Source: Progne subis subis (taxonomy: Eukaryota; Chordata; Aves; Passeriformes; Hirundinidae). From it: 64,000 nt of DNA. Every line of letters begins with the position of its first letter. Within the stretch, counting starts at the first letter, position 1. This document shows positions 14,089 through 27,999 of this stretch, in pieces. The translations under genes were made by a program, and so were the position numbers. The DNA is taken from contig JAKJHU010000062.1 in assembly GCA_022316685.1 (NCBI GenBank), positions 1,523,001-1,587,000 on the forward strand. Direction: 5' to 3'. The notes beneath the pieces are model-generated. The model was not told the DNA's origin and did no database searches. It saw only the letters and a list, made by a program, of their open reading frames with translations.

Positions 14089-14114
<26 letters not shown>
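14089..14114. repeat. A26 homopolymer
   Basis: Uninterrupted run of A. The hexamer ttgaga occurs shortly before and directly after the run, but the left copy is separated from the A tract by a few bases, so it is weak evidence for a target-site duplication. Confidence 0.95.
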
Positions 14115-16238
14115 TTGAGATGGATGTCAAAAAAAAACGGTTTTAGTCCTGATATCTGATGGACTACAGCATAGTCTCCCAACACAGGAATCTTATTTCA
14201 TGAGTTTCTTAAAACAATGCAAAGCACTCAAGAGTAGAGTGTAGGGAACACTCTAAATTGGTCCCCCGGGTAAGGACTAGCTGACCTAATTGGTATTTCC
14301 CATCTTTAATTTATGTGATCATACAGTGTGCTGTTATCTTTTCATTACATTAACCCATAGGGTCAAGCATTCCTCTGGTGGAGTTCCATTGGAACAAGCA
14401 GATTTGCACCAGGGCTCGGTTTGGCCCACACCATTTAAATCTGAAATGAATTTCAAACAGAACTCTAATCAGCCTTATAGAGTAATATTATTCTCAAGCA
14501 TGAGGAACATGTGGTTCCCCTGCATGAAAGGCAGATACTTTTATCAATGCAAACTTTATAAAACATAATACCCATCAAATATTACATGCCAGAACAGCAC
14601 TAAACTACTTAGAGTGGTAAATAAAACATTAGGTTTGGAAAAGTATTTGAATTCTTCTTCACATTATTGCAATGTTTTATTCATATCCCGCTTACATATT
14701 CCCTTCATTCTGTTAATCTAAGTGACCAGTATGTGATGAAACCACTCAGTTCTCCACAGCTGTGCTCCCTTTGAGGTTGCACAACTCTGTCACCTTCAGG
14801 GCAAGAGGAATGCCACCGTGGCCACCTCGGTTTACAAAGGTGTGCCTTTTAATTCATCTATCCTTGTCTTTACACCACACCACACCACTGATGTCCAGTT
14901 AAGCACACGTAAGTTCTGAAACAACTTCAGAGGATAATTTCTGCAAAATGGCAATTATCAGTTTCTGGAAAGTAAGCAAAGGTGGTAGTACAAAACTGTT
15001 TTCTTAGGAGATTTGTCAATGTGACAGAGATGTCTTTAATAAGCTGTAGCTTGGACAACAATTTTTTTTTTTTTTAATATTCTTGTTCTATCAGTTAAGG
15101 AATGCAAAGTGTCTTGACTCACCATTCTGATTCTGCCTCAGAAATTCCAAGTCGGTATAAGTAAATGTTGACCCTTTTTTTGTTCATCTGTCAAATTACT
15201 TCAGAATCTTCCTGAAATTATTGCAAGTCACCTCATGGTAGTTGTGAGACTAAGTTATATCTGCATCATGAAAAACTAGGTGTTGAAGGAGTTGCTAAAA
15301 AATGTTCCATCTAAACTGACGTGTGATGGATAGACAGACAAATGGCTTCACATGCAATCAATCGAGCAACAATCCAGTTCCCTCCAAGAGAGCCAAAAAC
15401 CTTCTGAACCAGAACAGCTCAGATTCTGAAATGAAGCTCTGCCTCTCTGAACCTCTTGCCTCCTGTGTCGAGCCTTTGGGACAAAAACCCAAAGACATAT
15501 TAAGTGATTAGGGAGGAAGACAGAGGAATCCCATAAAAGATGTAGATTATGTCTACACTACAAGAACATCAGGGGACCTTCTGGTTCCTCAGCCTGCACC
15601 CAAGGATCTGGCCACATCCAGCTTCCACGCAGCATCTCACCTTGCGCTTAAGGACATGGTGGAGCTGGAGCAGGGTGGGGTTTCCAGAGCCAGCTGCAGG
15701 AAGTGTTCTCTTTGGTTTTGTCCATTTATGTCTTCAAAAAGAGGTGGTCAGAAACTGAAATTCATTGTTTTTACCCTTACTCATGTACTTTAAATATGTT
15801 CATCACTATGAAGATAGACACCAAGGACTCATCAACAGAATCCATAGGAAACGATACAAGCAGGGAAGTTAGAGCTTTATACAAATGGGGCTGCAAAATG
15901 AGCTTATTATTCTTAGGCATAGAAAGTTACAACAGATATTGCATTAATTTATCCTAAAAGTTGGCTTCTTTCTGTTTCAAATTTTGTTTTCTTTTTGTCA
16001 AGAGCAAATATTAATATTTTTCTTTGAAAATGAAAATAAATGTGTGAGGTTTTGTTCTTTTCTTGTCATTTTATTTCCATAGCTTGAGAAATATTCTACT
16101 TTTAATCTTGTCTCAGGAAAAAGGAAAAAAAAAAAAATAGAGTGAAGATTCTGATATGAAGAACGAAATTTCAGTGATAATTACTGTGCATCAAATAGGT
16201 GTATGAAGCCCAGTATGTAAAATTCTTTCATCATTTGG

Positions 16239-16273
16239 GAAAAAAAAAAGAAAAAAAGAAAAAAAAAAAAAAA
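16239..16273. repeat. A-rich purine tract
   Basis: Nearly pure A with two single G interruptions, followed by taaaag. Low complexity only. Confidence 0.9.
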
Positions 16274-18890
16274 TAAAAGCCCCTGAAAAAATCTATGAAC
16301 TGTCAGAAATTGAGTGGGAATTGCAAAGCTATCCTATCTGCCTTACCAAAGGGTTACTGCATCAAGTAACTTATAAGTTACAGACACACATCGCTGCTGA
16401 GGGAAAAGTAATTTGTTGTAATCATTTTTAATTATAGTTATTCTTAATTATCTTTGCTGTATGTTTAAACATTAAAATACAAACAGTACTGCCATAGCAC
16501 AGATGGCTGGTGCCTGCTATGCAGACTGTCAAGCTTCATTTAAGCACCACTGTCATTTTTCCCTACAATTGTTACTTATAGTAATAATGCACATTCAATA
16601 AACCATAATATTCATGTTTTAAGAAGAATACCTACCATGAGGTACCAAAACAAAGACATTCCTGAAGATACTCCCCATTCTACAAGTTCCTCTAAACCAA
16701 AGACATCTGAAAGCCTGAACCCAAAATCTGGTTGTTCTGGTGAAATCCTAATCAAAAGAGAAAGACTATTAGATAATTCTACTTGCAAGCAGCTGGGGTC
16801 ACACTGGTACAGGCAGGGCAGCACCCTCTACAAAAGGAATAGAAAGAAATTGCTGTATTTGATAATCATTCCTCTTCAACTGTATTTTCTTTTGTCTTTG
16901 AAGATGTTTCACAGCAAAACTAGGTGGGAGTTTTGTTCTCTCTGTGCTTCTGCATGCATCAAATGCAAACATAATGTTCCTTTTTGGGCTAAGTTGGGTT
17001 GCTAAAAAACCACTTTCCACAAAAATGTTTCTCAAATGAGATCACTTTAGTGCTAGAGCGTCCCTGTTTTCCCATGAAACCTCACAACCATTTCACACGG
17101 ATCCTCAACTCAAGAATGTAAAAATAAATTCAAAACTTATGAGAGAGAAAAAACTCAGTTTGGAGAGACAAATAGTCCTTCAAAATTGAACTCAGGAAGA
17201 TACAGAAGGAAGGAAAAAATTAAAGAGTTACAAATTAAAGTGCTTGAGAAGAGATTGTGCCTGGTCAGGAAAGTTCTTTGAGGAAATGTGAAATGAATGT
17301 GACTGACTAAAGATACTTTCTGGCCACTGATTTGAAACACTCCCTGAAAGAATAAAGAATACACCATGAAAGATGGATCAGTGGGTGCAAGAATATGAGG
17401 AAAACTGAAATGGTTAATGGTACAGGTAATTGCTAGTACAGTAGAGACGACTGCAATAAAACAATGGAGCACATACAGGTTTGTAGTACTCTGTTATTTA
17501 CATTGCTACTGTCACTACAACTTTGTCATCTTTCTGTCATGAAAGTGATACCTTGTTCTTCCTAGAAACCCCACTCAGCTTCATTCCAGCTATTCTGCAA
17601 GACACACATGTCATATATCTTAATTTCTTCACTTTTATGGACAGGTATTTTTACTCTTTCATTCCCTGTTCCTGCAGGTTCTCAACAACACAGGATTTCC
17701 AGAAAAGAAACCTTTTAGGATGATCTAGAGAGACACCATTCCCATCTTGCAAATAAAAATACTACACTAATGTTTGTCCATGGCAGTACTACTTCCATCA
17801 GAGGAGAAAAAAACTTAGCCAAATGCACAATTAATTTGAGCAGAGGCCTTCTGAAAACCAAGTAGAAACAAGAAAACCTTTGCCCTGAGTAGCTGGTACT
17901 TCCAGTGTGCTCAGACTGGATGCTGGAGGTGAAAATTCATTATGGATAAAGCTTCCTTCACACTTTCAATAGAGAGCTGAAGAAGGCACATGGATTTTAC
18001 AACAGATCTTTATTTAACACATCTAGTGCAATGAGACAAACTCGCTGATTGCATCCAGGCCCCACTGTCATGCGAACATGAGCAGTCGAGGCATCACTTA
18101 AATGAACAGTTAGTAACAGTGGAACATCTCCTGTTTGGGATTTGTACATTTCCATCCACATCACATTTATTGGAGCCCTGAACGCTCATTACTCTCCTCT
18201 GTCAACATGCTTTAGTCAAGGCTTGCTCCAGAAGAAAGGCAAGCTCACTCTGCAAAGTCCCTTACTCCATGCTTGGCCTCAGTACTTGTAGGCATCTTTC
18301 AGTATTTTATGCTTTTATTTGATGGCAAAGTTCTACAAATGGGCTCTTTTTTTTTTTCCCCCCCCCTAGGAAATGCGCATGTTTTATGTCTCATCTCTCA
18401 TATGTCATCAAAAAGATATCATGTAGTAGTTTCTGACCTGGTTTGAAAGTCTCCCTATTCCATTATCAATTTGCTGAGCCTCCTACTGCCACATTGTATA
18501 GTTTTAGTGTTAATTTTTAATATTATTTTCATGCATTTTTAAGGTAAGAGTGTTTTTTCTTAACTAGAGTGCAATAATAGCTTCTCAATATTAAATAAAT
18601 AATGTTACAGTGCTGAGACAATTATGACTTTTTGACAGTGTTGATATATTAATGTTGCAGCTACAGAAATTCATCTGTTTCATGTGTTTTATGGGCACTT
18701 TTTTGTTCTTTACCCTTTTTTTTATATATTTGAGAAATTAAAGTTGTCCAATTGCCAAGACATTTCTCTCAGGCCAATACTTACTCATACTTCCAGGGCT
18801 GGATTTTTTTTTTTTTTTTAAACTACAAATCAATTCAACACACAATATCTACTTCCATTTCTAAAAGATCTATAGCAAGATTCTAAAGGG

Positions 18891-18911
18891 AAAAAAAAAA
18901 AAAAAAAAAAA
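18891..18911. repeat. A21 homopolymer
   Basis: Uninterrupted A run between taaaggg and gagaagtaatg. Confidence 0.95.
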
Positions 18912-21719
18912 GAGAAGTAATGTTTTATGAATCAGTCTCCTTTTGATGTTAGGGAGTGGGATTAAAACCTTTGTGGAAATTCAACATGGTGTTGTCATAA
19001 AATCCAAGTCAGTATGAGACCCCAGGAGGCTTTACAGGTCTTCTGTCCTTCAGAAGACTTTTATCTGAATGAAAATAATTTGTATGAGTGAAACCACGAG
19101 ATGCACATCCACTTCCTGATAAAACTCCAAACAAACACACACATAGGGAATTGGACACATGGGTTCTGCCAAGCCTAAACCTTCAGAATGAAACTTAGGA
19201 AATTTGCTCTGATGAAATATATTAAACGCTACTTGACATAAAAATGGAATTTTTAGTTCAGCAGAAAATCCTAACTTCCTTGTACTCCTCCCTCCCACCA
19301 CTGGCTCCATGTCCCTCCTCCAATTTTTTCAAGTATATTTATATTTTTCTTAAAAAGAAAATCTACAAATTAATTATGAATTTGTGATTGGTAAAGATGA
19401 GAGATTAGTAGATGCTATCAGAAACATGAGTGCTTTATAGATGTTTTTTAAAATTAAAATTACAGTAATTTCAATACATATCTGAAGATGAAAATTCCAG
19501 ACAACAGTGGGGTTTCTAAGTTTAATACAGGTCATGGGGATTCAGTGCTCTCTTACAATACCTTCAAGAGATTTTTGGATATGACTGAGCAATAAATATA
19601 TTCAATCCTTACCTAGAGGACTCTACTCAGAAACAATGAGACCACCTCACTGAAAAAGTTCCTGTGCATTACTCTGGTGCATCAATATGCACTTTCCTTT
19701 GCTCATGTTCTGCCCTGTATCCCTTATTCTCAGCCATGCTGACTTTTAACATGCACTGTTAGTAAAAAGGCTGAATTGGGAGCATTAGAATCTCCCAACT
19801 GATCTTTTTTTTAAATCTAAAGTAAAGTTAAAAACCACTTCAACAAAGGGTAAAGCACTCTTAGAAGCCACAGACCCCGGCAAAGGTCAGCTTTAAATTA
19901 GAAGCCACCTCCATTTGGGGCAGAGGGAGGAGAGCAGTGGGATGAGTCCAAGAAAACTAAAAAGGAATAAAAAAATGGTAAGAAGGAAAAAAAAATGAAG
20001 AGAGTAAGTAGTTTAACATTTTCTCTAAAGTACACAGGCCCACATTACGTAGAAGATAATGTTTTTCTACTCAAGGAGAACACCATCTACACATAAAATA
20101 TTCTGTGAGCATGAAAAGGTCACAAAGCATCCAGGACAGCACTTTCAAACGATGGCAATGGCAAAGCCATGTCTTTCCTTCCCATTAAAATCAGTGAGGT
20201 TTAGCATCCTTGCATCCTCCTCCCACGCCGATTGCCCAGTGCTGATGATCGAAGGCACCAGCTTCAAATATTACAGGAAAGATTTTACCTGGGAAAAACA
20301 TTATTTTTTTCGTTCTTACAAATGCCCTTAGATGTAGTTGACATGTAGTCCACACAAATCCATTAAATATCTCTACCTTCAGGGGGAGGGAATTGGTAAT
20401 TTAGCAGCCTTTGGTTGCAATAACACTCATTAGGAAATGGGAGGAATAGAAAAATCTTTAAAATTATGATTTCCCATGGCCTGGATAGCTATGTTGAGAT
20501 GAATGCTTGCAAATTATAGTTGAGATCCTTGTTTAGATCCATCTGACCTGTGATCTGGGTTCCAGAAGTGGCAAGTTTTTCACCAACCCCAACTGGATTC
20601 AAATTTCAATTCTCAGCACTTCTGAAAAGTCTTTTCCCTTCTTTGAGTGTCTGAATATAGATTTAGAACCCAAGTTCAAGTAACGTTTTAAAATTCAGTT
20701 CATATTTATGTACCCTAGGTTCTTCCCTGAAAACCACAGTGGATTTTTTTTTTTCCTGAAGCCATATAAAAGGTAAAGGTTATGAAGATACAAATATTGC
20801 ACCATAAGAGGTAATTCTAATTGGCCTGTCCCTCCCTGAGGACATATTAACATAGAAATTTCTCAGAATTAACCCTTGCAAATTAACCTCTTACTGGAGA
20901 CACAGTAGCCAGATGAAAGATTATGACCACGCACATAAGGGAACATGAAAGCCATAAATGGCAGAGGCTAATTCCTAATAAAAAGTTATAGACTTTTTAG
21001 CTTCTCTAACATCACCTGTCTCAGTGCACTGACCCTTTTTTTATAGATATGGACAACCTCAGCACAGTGGTATGATACCATAATTCTGCTTTTACAGGTT
21101 GGAATGTAATAGTATCTGCTACGGAGAGATAAACTTACTTCTTCAAGGTCAGTGATAGGTGTTATACCTAGATCATCTTCCTTCCATGTCTAGGTTTTAG
21201 TCTGAAAGCTCCGTTGGTGCCTGCAAAGGCACTGGAGCAGACATGAGTGTCCCAGCACGCAAATCCTGCTTCATTTCTGCTGTTCTTTTCTTCTGCTTAC
21301 AAAGGAGGCTTGACATTGGCAGAGAAGGTTAAAATGTTTCCAGTAGGAAAGTGCCCGAACTAAGGGCCAGAACATTTGGGATCAAGAAATCTGTGCCAAT
21401 TTACATGAGCTGTGGATTTGGCACCTACTGTCTAGGAAAACAAAAGGTGCACAGATATTCCATGGTACCTCTGATCACTGGACTGATTGCTTAATTGTCA
21501 TGTTCCTCTCTCTGGTCAGGCCCCTGTGCCAATTAAGGAGACTCAACTGTGTTTTTCAGAAATTATTAAAAAAAATAAACAAAAACACCCCACCACACTT
21601 AGTCAAAACATCTGTGAGCCTCCTATGTGATTATTTATTCATTAAATGTATCTCTTTGTTAGATATAGTATTTGCTAATGGAAGCAGATAAACCTTTTCA
21701 TTCCCTTTTTATGCTTTCA

Positions 21720-22180
21720 TTTTGATTTGCAGTCAATAGGGGAATGGCAAACTTGGATTGAGAGAGGATATCGGAAGCCAAGGAAACAACTTGCACACAG
21801 TTCATTTTATTCCATTGCTTAAAGCAACTCCGTTTGATAAAAGAGCCATTAAATATGGAAAACTGCACACAACACGCTCAGTGCATTGTGCAGAATAAAA
21901 GTGCTTCTCACAGAGATCCGCACTGTTTGTTTCTCAGGTTCTGTTAAAAGAGCAAAAGATCAGCGCATTTCAGGATCAATCCAGGCAGGAGAGTCAAGCC
22001 CAATCGTAACTCTAACTACTAATAAACCCGAACTGCCTATAAAATTGCTGATCAGAATTCCTCTCAAATCTGTAGATGTTCAGCCTGGGATTAACCCCAA
22101 CTTCATACCAAAACCTACAGATAGGTTGACTTCAGATCAAATACTTAGGCAAGTAGAGATATTTTCATTGCTGTAATAAT
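21720..22180. promoter_or_regulatory. Candidate conserved non-coding element
   Basis: A block of about 450 bases free of low-complexity sequence and recognised repeats, with AT-rich transcription-factor-like words such as ccattaaatatgg near 21846. A 96-codon frame at 21886-22176 covers part of it; its translation has no recognisable domain. I favour non-coding conserved sequence over an exon, but this is the open frame most worth a conservation test. Confidence 0.22.
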
Positions 22181-25100
22181 ATACTGAGGGAGCTCATGCT
22201 GGGAAGACTAATTAGTATCCAGTGCCATAAACCTCCAATGAGCACTGAAAACACCAGAGAGTTCAGCAGAAGATGCTCACAAAGAACAGAGGAGCAGAGA
22301 GCTCAGGGGCTGAGGGAAGGATGTGGAGTCAGTTTAGTAGAAGTGCACACGGCAAAAATCTACAAGCCAAATGCTGCAGGAGTGGGAGCTTGAGGCCACA
22401 ACGCCCTATGACACAGGCCATAGCACCAGATCACACTCACTGTGAACCACATTTATGTTCTCTGGATCTGTAGCCCACCCCTGAGCACGTGGATTATGTG
22501 AATTAATGCATTGTTTCCCATGACCTTGGTCCATATTGCTACTGAGCTCACATTTGAGATGCAACTTGAAAAGCAATGCAGATCATAGAATGTACCACGA
22601 AAAGATAACTCAGGCATACTTCATTTGCCCAGCCAGAGCAGTCTTTCATGCTTTCCCTTTTTTCACCCCATCTCCTGCTCATCCTCCTCTAGTGCACCTC
22701 TTAGCATCTGGATCACCAGAAAAAATCATAATCACTATTTGCCTTCTTCTTCAAGGCTTGACTCAAACAGCTAATACTGTAATTCCTAAGGAAACTTAGG
22801 CTCCTTGCCACCAAGAGCCTAGCCTAGAGTTGTTTTTACTTTACACAGTTAACACTCAAAAAAATCTAACCCTTGAGTAAAATAAACAAGCTGCAGGCTT
22901 GCAGTCCTAGCTATGGACAAAAGAATTGCTGAGGATTTTTCCAACCAAAAAAAAATATTTGACTTATTTTGTCAATGACTTTTATGCCAATAGTCATTGC
23001 ACTTTGTTCATTGAGCAATGGGAGGAAAATGCAAGTTCTCTTAATATTTCATAGACTCTACACTAAAGGAATTGACTCACTTTGCATCACAATTTGAAGA
23101 TACTGCTTTTGAAAACTGCTGTCTTCCTTAGGTAATGTTATTTTCACACAAACCCAGGCATACGAGAAGATCTGCAAATTTTGTACTTTCTGGCTATAAT
23201 CATTTCATTGTAAATATACATTGTACAGAAGTTACTCTGGATCATTTAATTGATGAGAATCTGTTAATTCTTATAATGAATCTTAGCACAGAAGTTGTAC
23301 TGTATTTTTAAATCCTTACCAAGACTGATATGACTGTAAGAGCTTTTTGGAACAGATGGTTGGTTCTTGTGTGTGGTGCTTTACTTTCCCTTTTATCTTT
23401 TTTTTTTTTTTTTAAATTTACAGCACATACTGTTAACACTTGACCTGACATATTCCTTTGAATAATTATTCTGGTATCCTTAAAGCAAAGGGGAAAAAAA
23501 AAAAAAAATCTGAGATTTTTATCCCTCTTAACAACCTAAATGTAATTTAAGAAAACAAGAAATGTCAAACTTGCTTGTAAATAACACTAAGCATGATAGG
23601 CTTGGGTGTTTTCCTCCAAAAGCTCCAGTTCTGCCTTCTGTACGTGTTACCTCTTTAGGTGGGTGACTTTAGCAGACAAAGAACTGAACCCATGTGGCAC
23701 AGAGCAGTATTAGTAACCCTGAGCAATTTAATTCCTTCATGGAGTTTCTCAGTGTATCACAGGATTGGATCCTGAGTTCTCTTTCAGCTGCTACCCAAGT
23801 GAGTGACTGATGGCACTCCTTGACTGAGGGACAACTACTTAAGCAGGGAAGTTATTAAAAGGTACAGAATGCAAAAGATATTTTTAAACAATGCTGTGAG
23901 ATATTTGTAGATGCTCTTCCAGCACTGAAGTATTTCAGAACTTGGTGTTACCAGAAGAGAGTCAAATGTGGGGGAAGAAAAAAAGCAGAGGACAATGTCA
24001 TGGCCATCTACAGCATTTAACAAACCTCTTCACATACTCCCAGGCAACTGCAGATATTTCAGTCAGTTATTTTCTTTGCAGATTCTGTGCTCAGATTTTC
24101 GAGAGGTGTCATTCTCTTTCCTTGCTTTGGACTGTGAGGAGAATAAAACTCTGATTTTAGAAGCGTGTTGAACAGTTCCTCCAACTCATGACCAAGCAGA
24201 GCTGTAGGAATTCACTTGATGTGAGCCTACCCAGAGAAGGCTCAAACAAAGGCCCATAAAATTTCTTTTGCCCTTCTAGACTTGAAGAGAAGAAACATTA
24301 CTGAATATCACCATGCCTATCTCTTCAAGTGCAGCTTTCAGGGGTGCTGTCATTATCTATTCATTTCATAATTTTTTTCCCATCTGCTTCTCTATTTTTT
24401 ATATTACTGTCACATAATATAAAAATAATAAAAAAAAAATAAAAATAAAAAAAAGAAGCAAATGGAAGTGGAAAGATCATGAAATTAATAGATCATGACA
24501 AAGTGGGTCTATGCAGGTGAAATGTATCTTCCACCTTTTGAGGTTCACCCAGTCTTGAGATCATTCTGAGATTACATCATTGTAGTTACACAACAACATA
24601 TTAAAAGGTAGTGAACACTGCTCCTATCCAAGAAGTTCTGACATCAGTCTCTTAGCTCTCAGAAAGAAAAAACAAAACAGGCTCTAAATTATCAACTTCT
24701 CCTAAACTTACATTCTCAGCTAAGATAAGATGTTTCCAAAAACAAGCTTGAAAATCTCAGCATCCTCTCTTTTGAGATTACCAATTTAAATACTGTGTGG
24801 ATGCCACAGGCAATTGTGGTTTTTTTCTGTGAGGATCTACAGTACTTGTCATTACTTACAGTGCAGAGTTAATACTTACTATTTTCTGTCACTTTAGCAC
24901 GATCATCTTAACTGAAATTGTAAATATTTTGAATCAATGTAAAATTAATACATCTTTGCTATATTTTACTTGTATGTCTGTGAGTACTATGTGCATATAA
25001 ATATATTCCCATACGCACAAGAACAGTTAACAGAGAATTAAGGTTGCCTACATTTATTTCTTAAGTCTAACCCACATAAAAAGCGCAGTGCTAGGTAATC

Positions 25101-27999
25101 TCATGCTAACTGGAAATCTGGATCTACAGCCTTCAAGGGTCATTAATAATAAAGTTGAGATGACCAACCAGAGTCATCTCAGAACAAGTCTTTCTGTATG
25201 CAAACATCTAGATGCATTCTCCTCCACCAAAAAAAAAAAAAAAAAACCCCTCAAAAAACAACAACAACAACAATTTAAAAAATTTTAAAGAAAGTATTTT
25301 GTAGTTTTCATTGACATACTGTCTTGGATAGATTTCCAAAGGGGCTGGAGGAAGACTGTCCCTTCACTGGAAGTGCATGCTGGTGTTTGCATCATGTTCA
25401 ACCAACAACCGTCTTCATCTACCCACAAGACCCCACCCTCAGTGATACAGTCAACTCTCCTTGCAATAATATTCAGGCACACCATCTTAATTTTCGTCTC
25501 AGCTACATTAATATCTGTTACCAACCCAGGCTTTAGAAAAATACAGAGCTGATTTATACTTTAGTAGAGAAATTAAAGATCAAAAAGATTTATTAGGGTT
25601 ACTCTACCCTCCCCCCTACCAGTGCATAATCATTCCCCACCGTATATTTTTTATGGTAATTAGACACTCAGGGCTCAATCCTACAGAATGTTAAGTGTTC
25701 TGGCCCAGTCCAGCAGAGCTATTAGGTGTGTAAATGCCTGAGCAATCCCTCAAAAGTTAGCTATGAGCAGGTGAGCCATCCTCTTTATTTAAACACATGA
25801 GGAAATTTTTTTCCAGAGGTTCAGCATCCCATGGAATAGACCTAAAGCTTTGTTTATGCCACCTCTGTTTCTCTAAAGTGTCCCACTGTTACCATTATGG
25901 CAATGACAATAGGAGCAAGCCAAGGTGTTGGCCCCCTGCTTTTAGGAGCGACTGATGCTGATTTTCATTTAAGTTTTACTTAACTTTGTGGTACTGCTTA
26001 AACAGAGATCACTCCTTGAGCCGAGTCCAAAACTCCAAGACCCTTCAACAAACACTTGAAATATGAAACGCGTGTGTGTGAATGTGTGTTCAAAACACAG
26101 CTTGTGCATAACCCAGTGATGTGCTCTGGGTGGATTACACACAGTGTAATGTGTGTGATTTGCACAGTGCTGCACAACGGGGCCCTGCCCTTCCAACCCC
26201 ACCAGGAAATGAGAGCAGGAGATGCAAAGGTAGCCCAGTTCCAGGAAAGAAGGCGACCAACACTTCACTGTACACTGCAGGTACACACACACTCATCCTT
26301 CCTTGTCTTCCTTCTCTCCCCTGTCTCCCTTGTTTTCCCTCCAAAGCTTGATACAATCAAAACCTACACAAAGCCCTGTACATCATATAAACAGTTTTAT
26401 TGAGATCTACACTCTCTAGTCTTGGGTGTGTGTTGGTAGAGCAGGACTGAATCAATATGTTAAAAGTGATTTAAGCATATGCTTAAATGTCAAAATGTAT
26501 TTAAATGCCTTTAGATTATTTATATTATACCTACAGAGGAAACATATTCCATCCCAACAAAAACCTTCTAATATTTTAAATAAACACATGAAACATATGG
26601 CTGACTCTCTGCAGATGTGCATGAAGTGTATAATCTTTAATTTTTATTCCAAACACATTAATGGGTTTTTTTGGTTTTTTTTTTTTTTACTTCAAAATGA
26701 CCTGGGTAAACTGTAAAATTTGCTTAAGCTATTAGGAGTAAATCTGTCACACTGACAATTTCAAGAAGTGTCCTTATTGCTAAAAGGGCATATACTGTAA
26801 GTTACAGGCTTAATGGCTATTGCTTTTTGCCCTGATGTGCACAGGTCCTTTACCTTCACATTTATTTATTTCCTGATAAGCAATCAATGTACAAAAATAG
26901 AAAAGCCAAATGGATTAAGAGACTGGTTCTGTCCTCATCTCCGTCTAACAAAAAGGGGTTGTTGCCACGCATTGAATCAAATCTACTCGTAGAGGATTTT
27001 ATCACTGAAGATTGAGCAGATCAGGATGAAACAGCACCAGAACAAGCACAGCTCACCTTATTCCTGAGGGTTAGGGGTCCCACATTCTACTTAAGTCATT
27101 GACATGGACATATGCAGGGCTCTGGAAATTTATGTGCATCTTCTGTGCTACATAAACATTTGACTGTTTAGTCCTCTAGCTGTGGCCTAAAACCCTGTCC
27201 TTTTGACACGCACATGTCAGCTTTCCTTTATCTGTGAAAACAACAAAACTACTCATGAACACGAAGGCAAGCGCATGTACGAGTGTTTGCAGGAGAGCTT
27301 CACCCACGTGGCTTTGCCTACAATTGACTTTAGCAGGTCACCAAATAAACATGACACTTTCCTTCTCCAGCTATTACATGAAATCACATTAGTGAATATA
27401 GAAAATATAATCCTGTAAACCACAAGACACAGTGAGCTGCGAGGTTTCAGAATTCTCTCTTCATCTAAGAAAACAGACACATCTCTCCCCTTATATTCTA
27501 ATTGTAGCATGAATTTCTCAGCCCTTGTCACCAACTCTGCATCAAGGGGACAAAATTCCCATGCCTCTGAAAGCAGCCTACTCTTAAAGACTTCTCTACA
27601 GTAGAACCCGTTGGAATTACAGAGAAGCATTCAAAAAGAGCACTGAAAGTGGGAACTGTTCAGAGAGAGTAAGTCTTGATTAGGCATCTATCAAGTATAA
27701 ACCAAGCAAATTTAGACAAAGACCAGGAAAAGGTTCCTAACAATGAAGAGTACTGGAGTGTCAGCAGGGGAAGGCGTGGATGAGATAATCTGCTGTGTCA
27801 CTTAAAGCTGCACAAAACAAAGTACTTGTGGTGCACTGGCTAGAATAATTCCGCATTATCACAGGGAGGGTTAAACAACTATTGACCCAACAGCTCTCCA
27901 CGCTATTTCTCTGATTCTAAGCATCACATGTTCTGTAGGTGGAGAGGGAAGGGTCGCTGCTGCAGGAAAAAATTAACATGTGCCATGAAATGTCAGATG
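22181..27999. other. Intergenic DNA, no gene seen
   Basis: AT-rich unique DNA. Simple repeats include T16 at 23398-23413, A15 at 23494-23508, an A-rich stretch near 24420-24455, A18 at 25229-25246 and (CAA)n at about 25256-25273. Frames of 107-125 codons near 26.0 and 27.25 kb are opposed by other frames and lack domains. Near 25.66-25.75 and 26.43-26.52 kb the wording resembles old sauropsid interspersed repeats, but too faintly to delimit. Confidence 0.6.
26470..26489. repeat. Perfect 20-bp palindrome
   Basis: The sequence atttaagcatatgcttaaat equals its own reverse complement. Similar AAGCAYRTGCTTAA-type palindromes recur, as I recall, in an old interspersed repeat of turtles, crocodilians and birds, so this may be the core of such a relic. 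The family name is not known to me. Confidence 0.85.

Larger units (their letters stand above)
13968..21719. other. Intergenic DNA, no gene seen
   Basis: AT-rich DNA. Homopolymers include A26 at 14089-14114, T14 near 15062-15075, an A-rich tract with G interruptions at 16239-16273, a T run followed by C9 at about 18347-18366 and A21 at 18891-18911. The 122-codon frame at 16637-17005 is opposed by frames of similar length on the other strand and has no domain. Nothing here supports an exon or RNA gene. Confidence 0.65.

Noticed and set aside
27253..27630. 125-codon minus-strand frame
   Set aside because: No domain or family resemblance, and a 71-codon frame overlaps on the other strand.
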